Shown: positions 1-6,539 of the stretch, piece by piece
Numbering within the stretch: the first letter of the stretch is position 1
Layout: the number at the start of each line of letters is the position of its first letter
Translations under genes and position numbers: made by a program
The notes under the pieces: model-generated
What the model saw: the letters and a program-made list of their open reading frames with translations, nothing else
What the model was told of the DNA's origin: nothing
Databases searched by the model: none
Assembly: GCA_018713425.1 (NCBI GenBank)
Contig: DVOT01000172.1
Span: 1 to 30,520 of the forward strand
Direction of reading: 5' to 3'
DNA from: Alectryocaccomicrobium faecavium
GTDB taxonomy: Bacteria > Bacillota > Clostridia > Christensenellales > Aristaeellaceae
DNA: 30,520 nucleotides

Positions 1-34
1 AGTCTTTCCGCAAAGGAGGGGAGTTATTCCTGAT

Positions 35-273
35 CGTTGACAAACCTTCGGTTTGTCAACGAGGATCACCCGGTCGCTTGTCTACGCACCGCGCTGCGCT
101 AACGCTTGCGCGGTGTTCCGTGGCTGCGCACTGTGCTTCGCTCCGTGTGCTCGCCACTTCAGCCCTTCGGGCCTTCGACGGACAGCGACCGGGACGGGAA
201 TACATTTTTCCCGCAAACGCAAGCGTTTGCTCTGCGAAAAATGCCAGAAATGACGTACACGCCGTCATTTCTG
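35..273. repeat. Gene-free block of nested inverted repeats
   Basis: No credible coding sequence lies in 1-310. The block holds at least five inverted repeats: 35-46 with 50-61 (12 bp, 3-nt loop); 69-78 with 184-193 (10 bp perfect), which encloses 87-94 with 108-115 (8 bp) and 162-165 with 169-172 (4 bp around TTC); 213-220 with 223-230; and 245-255 with 263-273 (11 bp). Enclosed hairpins inside a longer arm give a multi-branched fold, as in intergenic mosaic repeats or a structured RNA. I do not recognise the family. The last hairpin may simply be a terminator. Confidence 0.6.
245..273 (-). terminator. Hairpin terminator after the glycogen operon
   Basis: An 11-bp perfect stem (245-255 with 263-273, 7-nt loop) lies about 40 bp beyond the stop of the kinase gene. 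On the minus strand the stem is followed by GCATTTTTCG, a five-T run; on the plus strand a seven-T run follows after about ten bases. It may terminate both ways. The short T run and its offset keep confidence moderate. Confidence 0.5.
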
Positions 274-310
274 ATTAGAACCTTTTTTTCGAGACTTTGT
301 CAATAGTCTG

Positions 311-811
311 TTATTCGCCAACCATGGTTCGCAACAGCGGCAAAAAATCGGCTTCGGCCCGCTCGAGCGGCTGGGAATTTTCGTAAATATAGTCGTAGCG
401 GTAATTTTCCACTTCGTCGTCCGACGCGTTGCCAAAATGGCTCTGCGCGCCCGGCCGCCGCACCAGCAGGGACAGGCTGCCGGGAATGGCCGCCTGGAGC
501 TTGGCGATTTCCTTTGGCTCGCGGCAATGGATGAAGAGAACGCGCGCTTGCGAGGCGCAAAACGCGCGGTAGGCCTCCATCAGGCTGGCAAACGGCAAAT
601 CGTTGTAGGCGATGAAGGCGAGCTTGATGTCGGAGAGCAGCTTGCGGCCGCGCTCGTCCTTCACGCCGTCCCAGCCGCCGAAGCGAGCGATTTCCTTGAT
701 GCGGTCCACGGCGGAAACGCTGGTGACCGCGTAATGCCGCGCCGCGATGGCGCAGAGCGTGTCCTTGCCCGCGCCCCCTGCGCCGTTGATGATGATGACG
801 GTCTTTTTCAT
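311..811 (-). CDS. Small P-loop nucleoside/nucleotide kinase-like protein
   Basis: Protein of 166 residues opening with a hydrophobic beta strand and a Walker A loop GAGGAGKDT, the G-x-x-G-x-GKDT form common in deoxynucleotide and other small-molecule kinases. Near the C terminus YDYIYENS resembles the strand-loop before the last helix in guanylate and dephospho-CoA kinases. No substrate-specific motif is visible, so the substrate is unknown. The start at 811 is chosen because GGAGG (819-823) sits 7 nt upstream; an in-frame ATG at 817 is too close to it and one at 850 would overlap the upstream gene. It follows the GH13 gene by 20 bp and looks like the last gene of the glycogen operon. A role in sugar or nucleotide phosphorylation is only a guess from context. 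Confidence 0.8.
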   Translation of the reverse strand: MKKTVIIINGAGGAGKDTLCAIAARHYAVTSVSAVDRIKEIARFGGWDGVKDERGRKLLSDIKLAFIAYNDLPFASLMEAYRAFCASQARVLFIHCREPKEIAKLQAAIPGSLSLLVRRPGAQSHFGNASDDEVENYRYDYIYENSQPLERAEADFLPLLRTMVGE

Positions 812-831
812 GCGCATACCTCCGCGCCCCA

Positions 832-2664
832 TCACAGGCGGATGTAGCAACTGGACATGCCGTCCAGTTCCACATGCGCGGCGAACAGATCAAAGGCGAT
901 GGACGTTTCGGCCCGGTTGAGCACGCACAGCACGCGCTCGTGGGGGTATTTTTTGCCGAACGCGTCGGTGCCGCGGATTTCGCGCAAGGCGCACACCACA
1001 TCGTCGCTGGCGGCGAAAAATTTCACCATGCCGGTTTTGAGCGCGTGCGAATGGTGCCGCTCGCTGAAAATTTCGTGAATCGCCCGCGTGAGATCCGTAT
1101 CCTCCCGCCCCCAGGGGAACGCGGCGCGGTTGAACGGATCGTCCATGCCCTGCATACCGGCTTCATCGCCGTAGTAGAGGGAGGGCATGCCGGGCAGCGC
1201 GCACAAAAAGCGGAAAACGGCGATAAAGCGCTTTTTGCCCAGCGCGTACGCCTCGTCAGAGAGCGTTGTCGCCCGGCGCAGCGCGCGGATGGGGGAAAGG
1301 TTCTTTTCGCCCGCGAGCACATTGATCACCCGCGGCCGGTCGTGCGAGCCGAGCAGGTTGAGCATGGAATAGTAGAACGGGGCGGGCAGGTTCTCGCGCT
1401 GCGAATCGAGCTGGCGCACCAATGCGTGGGCGTCGATATCGCCCAGCATAAAGGAGAGCAGCGCGTTGCGCAGGGGATAGTTCATGGTGGAATCCAGCGT
1501 ATCGCCCAGGCAATAGGAGCGCGTTTCCCCATAGGCTACTTTGTTGGACGGATCTTCCCACACTTCGCCGATCAGGCACGCGCCGTTCTTTTCCTTCACG
1601 CGGCGGCGCAGGCCGCGGATGAAGTCCATGGGCAGTTCATCCGCCACGTCCAGCCGCCAGCCGTACGCGCCGTCTTCCAGATAGCGGGAGGCGATGGCGT
1701 CTTTGCCCGATACGATGTATTCATAATGCGAAGGCTCCATTTCGCGCACGTTGGGCATGGATTTGAAGCCCCACCAGCAATCGTAATCGCCGGGATATTT
1801 GCGGAAATCGAACCAGGGATAGTAGGGCGATTTGGGCGATTGGTACGCGCCCAAGTCGGGATACGTGCCCTCACGGTTGAAATAACGGCTGTCGCTGCCC
1901 ACGTGGGAAAACACGCCGTCCAGCACGATGCGGATGCCCACGCGCTTGGCGCTGCGGCACAGGGCGCGGAAATCTTCCAGCGTGCCAAAGCCCGGATCGA
2001 TGGATTCGTAATCGCCGGTATCGTATTTGTGGTTTGTGCGCGAGCGGAAAATGGGGTTGAGATAGAGCACGGTGACGCCCAGACGGCTGAGATAGGGCAG
2101 CTTTTTGCGCAGCCCCTCCAGGTCGCCGCCATAGAAATCGTTGCACACGTTGGCGTATTCGTCCCCCGAATTCAGCTCGGGCGGTTCGTTCCAATCCTTG
2201 TGGTAATGCGAATCCGCGCTGAGGGCTTTCTGCGCGCGTGGCTTGCCCTCGCAAAAGCGGTCGACCATCACTTGGTACATGATGCCCTCGCGCATCCATT
2301 CCGGGGTTTTGAAAGCACTGTCGTACACCGTGATCTGGAAAGAAGGCGGTTCGGTTTCGCGCATTTGCCCGCTGCCGCCCAGCCCGTCGGCGGCGTTGCC
2401 ATAATAGGCGCGCGAAGCGCCGCAATCCTCAATGAAATAATACCACATTAGTCCTGGCTGCGCGGGAATGTCCAGCACGATTTCGAAAAGGTCGCGTTCG
2501 GTGCGGCGCATTTCGTATTCGGCGGCGTTGCCCGCCCACCAGGTGCGCAACAGCACGCGCGCGTCGGCAATGCTGGAACGCGCGCGCAGCGTGACCGCGC
2601 TCCCGCAGGGTACAGCGCCCTGCGGTGCGCGGTATTGCAAATCGCGGGAATTGTGAAATAGCAT
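832..2664 (-). CDS. GH13 alpha-glucan hydrolase (cyclomaltodextrinase/neopullulanase type)
   Basis: A 610-residue glycoside hydrolase family 13 enzyme expected to hydrolyse alpha-1,4 (possibly alpha-1,6) bonds in maltodextrins, pullulan or cyclodextrins. An N-terminal beta-sandwich of roughly 120 residues (CBM34-like) precedes the (beta/alpha)8 barrel, which begins near MYQVMVDRF. The conserved GH13 regions are all present: DGVFSHVG (region I), GWRLDVADEL with nucleophile D339, IGEVWED with acid/base E367, and GSHDRP with transition-state D442. No signal peptide is visible, so it probably acts in the cytoplasm. Its ATG lies 10 bp after the glycogen phosphorylase stop, with GGGAG between. The pairing with phosphorylase suggests combined debranching or trimming of glycogen and imported dextrins; exact specificity cannot be read from the sequence. 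Confidence 0.93.
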   Translation of the reverse strand: MLFHNSRDLQYRAPQGAVPCGSAVTLRARSSIADARVLLRTWWAGNAAEYEMRRTERDLFEIVLDIPAQPGLMWYYFIEDCGASRAYYGNAADGLGGSGQMRETEPPSFQITVYDSAFKTPEWMREGIMYQVMVDRFCEGKPRAQKALSADSHYHKDWNEPPELNSGDEYANVCNDFYGGDLEGLRKKLPYLSRLGVTVLYLNPIFRSRTNHKYDTGDYESIDPGFGTLEDFRALCRSAKRVGIRIVLDGVFSHVGSDSRYFNREGTYPDLGAYQSPKSPYYPWFDFRKYPGDYDCWWGFKSMPNVREMEPSHYEYIVSGKDAIASRYLEDGAYGWRLDVADELPMDFIRGLRRRVKEKNGACLIGEVWEDPSNKVAYGETRSYCLGDTLDSTMNYPLRNALLSFMLGDIDAHALVRQLDSQRENLPAPFYYSMLNLLGSHDRPRVINVLAGEKNLSPIRALRRATTLSDEAYALGKKRFIAVFRFLCALPGMPSLYYGDEAGMQGMDDPFNRAAFPWGREDTDLTRAIHEIFSERHHSHALKTGMVKFFAASDDVVCALREIRGTDAFGKKYPHERVLCVLNRAETSIAFDLFAAHVELDGMSSCYIRL

Positions 2665-2673
2665 ATTCGCTCC

Positions 2674-5121
2674 CTATAGAGACAGTTTGGGCAAATGCCA
2701 CACCTTTTCGTTGTATTCGGCAATGGTGCGGTCGCTGGCGAAATAGCCCGAAGAGGCGGTGTTCATAATCGCCCGTTCCAGCCAGCGGCTGCGGTTTTGG
2801 TAATCCGCGCCCACCTGCGCCTGTGCGCGCACGTAGCCAGGCAGATCCTTCAGCACGAAATACGGGTCGGCCATGCCGCCGCCATCGCCAAAGAGCAGGG
2901 CGTGATACAGGTCCTGGAACAGGCGCGGATTTTCGGGGCACAGCGTTCCGTCGATGAGCTGCTCCATAGCCCGGCGGATGGCGGGATTGGTTTCGTACAC
3001 TTCGCTGGCGCGGTAGGAAGAATAGCCCTTTTCCACTTCCTCGGCGGTGAGGCCAAAGATGTAGATGTTTTCGCGTCCGGCGGCTTGCATAATTTCGATG
3101 TTGGCCCCGTCCAGCGTGCCGATGGTGACGGCGCCGTTCATCATGAATTTCATGTTGCCGGTGCCGCTGGCCTCCTTGCCCGCGGTGGAGAGCTGCTCGC
3201 TCACCTCGGCGGCGGGCATCAGCGCTTCGGCCAGAGAGACGCAATAATTCTCCATGAACACCACTTTGATCAGCTTGCGCGCGCGGGGATGCTTTTCCAC
3301 CAACTGCGCGATGGCGTTGATCAGGCGGATGATCAGCTTGGCGCGGTAATAGCCCGGCGAAGCCTTGGCGCCAAAGAGGAACGTGCGCGGCTGGAAGGTA
3401 TAGTTCGGATCGTCCACCACGCGGTTATAGAGCATCAAAATCGACAGCGCGTTCATTAGCTGGCGCTTGTATTCGTGCAGGCGCTTGGCCTGAACGTCGA
3501 AGATGGTGGCCGGGTCGATGAGCGCGCCCTGCCCATCCTTGAGGATCTGCGCCAGGCGCACCTTATTTTCCTGCTTTACGCGCGCGAATTCCCGCTGGAA
3601 GGCGGCGTCCTTCGCAAAGGGCTTCAGATCGGCCAGGTGCGCGGGCTCTTTGCGCCAGGCGACGCCGATCGTTTCATCCAACAAATGCGCCAGGCCGGGA
3701 TTGGCCTGCATCAGCCAGCGCCGGTGCGTGATGCCGTTGGTGATGCCCAGGAATTTGTCCGGCTGCATCATGTAGTAATCGCAGAAGGTCTTTTTGCGCA
3801 GGATATCCGCGTGAATCTGGGAAACGCCGTTCACCGTGTGCGAAAACGCCACGCACAAATTCGCCATATGCACCTGCCCATAGCCCAGCACGGCCATGTG
3901 GCCAATGCGTTCCCACTGGCCGGGATACACGTTCCACAGGCGGGCGCACAGGCGCTTGTTCATCTCCTGCAAAATCATGTATATGCGCGGCATCAGCATG
4001 CGCACCATGTCTTCGGGCCACTTTTCCAGTGCTTCGGCCATCACCGTGTGGTTGGTGTAGGCAAACGTGCGGTACACGATGTCCTCCGCGCGCTCCCAAG
4101 AGAGGCCCTTTTCATCCAGCAGAATGCGCATCAACTCGGGGATCGCCATGCCGGGATGCGTGTCGTTGACGTGGATGGCGACTTTGTCCGGGAAGATGTC
4201 CCAATCCGGGCCGTAGGTCTTTTCAAAATCGCGCACGATGTATTGCACCGAGGCGCTGGAGAGGAAATACTGCTGCTTGAGCCGCAACTCCTTGCCCTCG
4301 TAATGGTTGTCTTCGGGATAGAGCACCTTGGAGATCACTTCGCACAGCTCGCGCTCTTCCATGGCGCGCACATAATCCCCGCGGTTGAACGACTGCATGT
4401 CGATTTCCTTGGGCGATTTGGCCGACCAGGTGCGCAGCATGTTCACCATGTTGGTGTCGTAACCCAAAACGGGCATATCGTAGGGCACGGCGAGGATGGT
4501 GGAATAGTTCTTTTGCTCAAAGCACATCCGGCCATCCTTCTGCACTTCTTCCACATAGCCGCCAAAGCGCACTTCCACCGCCTGATCCGGGCGCACGATT
4601 TCCCACAGGTTGCCGTTTTCCAGCCAGTTGTCGGGCAGCTCCACCTGGTAGCCGTCCACGATCTTTTGCTTGAAAAGGCCGTATTCATAGCGGATGGTGC
4701 AGCCCATGGCGGGCAGTTCCAGCGTCGTCAGCGAATCGAGAAAACAGGCGGCCAGGCGGCCCAAGCCGCCGTTGCCCAGGCCCGGCTCCGGCTCCTGCTC
4801 GAACAGCAGCCGTTTATCGATGCCCAGCCCTTCCAGGGCCTTCATGTAATTTTCTTCGTTCACCAGCGAAACCATGTTGTTGTGCATGGCGCGGCCCACG
4901 AGGAATTCCGCCGAAAGGTAGTATAGCTTCTTGGCGCGCTGGCGCTTGCGCTCCCCGCGCGAAGCCGTGCGGCGGCGCATCACTTCCTCGCGCACGGTGG
5001 AAGCCACCGCTTGGTATAGCTGTCCCTGCGTCGCGTCGGAAATCTCGCAGCCGAATTGCCCCTCGAGTTTTTCGACGATGGATTGTTGAATTTCAGAAAC
5101 GCTCATGCGTTCGATTGCCAT
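2674..5121 (-). CDS. glgP: Glycogen/maltodextrin phosphorylase
   Basis: A PLP-dependent GT35 alpha-glucan phosphorylase that releases glucose-1-phosphate from the non-reducing ends of glycogen or maltodextrin. It is about 815 residues, normal for bacterial members. The PLP-lysine signature EASGTGNMKFMMNG lies near residue 655, with the following LDGANIE; GNGGLGRLAACFLDSL in the N-terminal half is also typical. The first ATG is at 5139, but the promoter at 5160-5188 would start transcription near 5153 and exclude the GAGGGG upstream of that ATG, whereas GGAGCGG lies 9 nt before the ATG at 5121. I therefore prefer 5121; the alternative adds six residues. First gene of a three-gene operon with GH13 and the P-loop kinase. 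Confidence 0.96.
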   Translation of the reverse strand: MAIERMSVSEIQQSIVEKLEGQFGCEISDATQGQLYQAVASTVREEVMRRRTASRGERKRQRAKKLYYLSAEFLVGRAMHNNMVSLVNEENYMKALEGLGIDKRLLFEQEPEPGLGNGGLGRLAACFLDSLTTLELPAMGCTIRYEYGLFKQKIVDGYQVELPDNWLENGNLWEIVRPDQAVEVRFGGYVEEVQKDGRMCFEQKNYSTILAVPYDMPVLGYDTNMVNMLRTWSAKSPKEIDMQSFNRGDYVRAMEERELCEVISKVLYPEDNHYEGKELRLKQQYFLSSASVQYIVRDFEKTYGPDWDIFPDKVAIHVNDTHPGMAIPELMRILLDEKGLSWERAEDIVYRTFAYTNHTVMAEALEKWPEDMVRMLMPRIYMILQEMNKRLCARLWNVYPGQWERIGHMAVLGYGQVHMANLCVAFSHTVNGVSQIHADILRKKTFCDYYMMQPDKFLGITNGITHRRWLMQANPGLAHLLDETIGVAWRKEPAHLADLKPFAKDAAFQREFARVKQENKVRLAQILKDGQGALIDPATIFDVQAKRLHEYKRQLMNALSILMLYNRVVDDPNYTFQPRTFLFGAKASPGYYRAKLIIRLINAIAQLVEKHPRARKLIKVVFMENYCVSLAEALMPAAEVSEQLSTAGKEASGTGNMKFMMNGAVTIGTLDGANIEIMQAAGRENIYIFGLTAEEVEKGYSSYRASEVYETNPAIRRAMEQLIDGTLCPENPRLFQDLYHALLFGDGGGMADPYFVLKDLPGYVRAQAQVGADYQNRSRWLERAIMNTASSGYFASDRTIAEYNEKVWHLPKLSL

Positions 5122-5159
5122 GGATAGATTCCGCTCCATTCTATATCAGGATCCCCTCA

Positions 5160-5188
5160 AGTATATCATATTTGCCTTTTTTGTGCAA
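5160..5188 (-). promoter_or_regulatory. Sigma-A promoter for glgP
   Basis: Read on the minus strand: -35 TTGCAC (5183-5188), 17-bp spacer, -10 TATACT (5160-5165). The expected start is near 5153, about 30 nt before the preferred glgP ATG at 5121. Confidence 0.65.
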
Positions 5189-5309
5189 GCGCGACAATGA
5201 TACAGAAAAAGGAAAGCTTTTGCGCGCAGATTGCCGTGGATTTTGCGCAGCGCCGGGAAACGCGCGTGAAATGTTGCGATTGAGAAAAGTGGCGGGCGGC
5301 GCGGGCGGG

Positions 5310-5336
5310 AAATTTGCGCGCATGGTGCGCCAATTT
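5310..5336. other. Imperfect inverted repeat in the divergent intergenic region
   Basis: Arms at 5310-5319 and 5327-5336 (9 of 10 bases pair) end 10 bp before the -35 of the sbcD promoter. It could be an operator, but it matches no consensus I know. The rest of 5189-5309 shows no gene and no other clear signal. Confidence 0.3.
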
Positions 5337-5346
5337 GCGGCAGGAT

Positions 5347-5375
5347 TTGACAGTTTTTCGCCGCGGCGCTATAAT
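5347..5375 (+). promoter_or_regulatory. Consensus sigma-A promoter for sbcDC
   Basis: A perfect -35 TTGACA (5347-5352), a 17-bp spacer and a perfect -10 TATAAT (5370-5375). The start codon at 5394 leaves an untranslated leader of only about 12 nt. A consensus promoter with a short leader and a weak ribosome site (GGGGGTG) suggests steady transcription with modest translation. Confidence 0.85.
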
Positions 5376-5393
5376 ATTTGCGGGGGTGTGGGC

Positions 5394-6539
5394 ATGAAGT
5401 TGTTTCATCTATCGGATTTGCATTTGGGCAAGCGGGTGTATGAATGTTCGTTTTTGGAGGATCAGGCGTACATTCTGGAGCAAATCCTTTCGCTCGCCGC
5501 GCGCGAAAAGCCGGATGCGCTCCTGATCGCGGGCGACGTTTACGATAAGAGCGCGCCCTCCGCCGAGGCCGTGGCCCTGCTCGACGATTTTCTCGCGCGC
5601 CTGAGCCAGATGGGGCAAAAGACGTTCATCATCAGCGGCAACCACGATAGCGCCGAGCGCGTGGCCTTTGCCGGCCGCCTGGTGCGCGCGAGCGGCATTT
5701 ATCTTTCGCCGGTGTATGCGGGCACGGTCGCGCCCATCACGCTGGAAGACGCGTTTGGCGCGGTGGATTTTTTTCTTTTGCCCTTTTTGAAACCCGCCAG
5801 CGTGCGGCGGTTTTACCCCGAGGAAGACATTCCCACCACTTCGGCGGCCATCGCTTGCGCCATCGCGCACATGCCCATCGATCCTTCCCGGCGCAACGTT
5901 CTGCTGGCGCACCAGTTTGTGGCGGGCGGGCAGCTTTGCGATGCGGAGGAATTCGCCGTGGGCGACGCGGACAACGTATCGCCCGAGGCATTCGCTCCCT
6001 TCGATTATGTGGCGCTCGGGCACTTGCACGGCGCGCAGAACGCGCAGGGCGAGCGCGTGCGCTATTGCGGCTCGCCGCTCAAATATTCGTTTTCCGAGGC
6101 CCGGCAGCAAAAGTCCCTCACCGTGGTGGAACTGGGCGAAAAGGGCGCGCTGCGCGTTTCCACGCGGCCGCTCACGCCCCGGCGGGATTTGTGTGAAATC
6201 CGCGGCACGCTGGAAGAAGTGACTTCGCGCGCGTTTTATGAAAGCGTGGACGCGCAGGCGTATATGCACGTCGTGCTCACCGACGAGGAGGACGCGCCGG
6301 GCGCGCTGGCGCGGCTGCGTGCGGTCTACCCCAATTTGCTGCGCGTTTCCCGCGATAACCGGGCGGCGCGTTCGCTGGGGCAACTGCCCGCGATGGAAGA
6401 GGCGGCCGCGCAATCGCCGCTGGAATTGTTTGCCGCGTTTTACGAGCGGCGCAATGGCGCGCCCCTTTCCGGCGCGCAGAAGGACATTTTGCAAAAGCTG
6501 ATCGCGGACATTTGGGAGGGTGAAGGATGCGGCCAATAA
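5394..6539 (+). CDS. sbcD: DNA double-strand-break nuclease subunit SbcD (Mre11 type)
   Basis: A 381-residue metallophosphoesterase, the nuclease partner of SbcC, which cuts hairpins and processes DNA ends. The five metal-site motifs are visible: DLH (D8, H10), GDVYD (D48), GNHD (N83-D85), AHQF (H172) and GHLHG (H209, H211). The start at 5394 gives the standard N terminus MKLFHLSDLHLGKR; an upstream in-frame ATG at 5115 would read through the promoter and is rejected. Its last 13 bases overlap the start of sbcC, implying translational coupling and a fixed stoichiometry. Length is normal for the family. Confidence 0.95.
   Translation: MKLFHLSDLHLGKRVYECSFLEDQAYILEQILSLAAREKPDALLIAGDVYDKSAPSAEAVALLDDFLARLSQMGQKTFIISGNHDSAERVAFAGRLVRASGIYLSPVYAGTVAPITLEDAFGAVDFFLLPFLKPASVRRFYPEEDIPTTSAAIACAIAHMPIDPSRRNVLLAHQFVAGGQLCDAEEFAVGDADNVSPEAFAPFDYVALGHLHGAQNAQGERVRYCGSPLKYSFSEARQQKSLTVVELGEKGALRVSTRPLTPRRDLCEIRGTLEEVTSRAFYESVDAQAYMHVVLTDEEDAPGALARLRAVYPNLLRVSRDNRAARSLGQLPAMEEAAAQSPLELFAAFYERRNGAPLSGAQKDILQKLIADIWEGEGCGQ

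Noticed and set aside
53..306. Several 60-70 codon open frames in the first 300 bases
   Set aside because: They run through inverted repeats, occur in several frames on both strands and have no ribosome sites.
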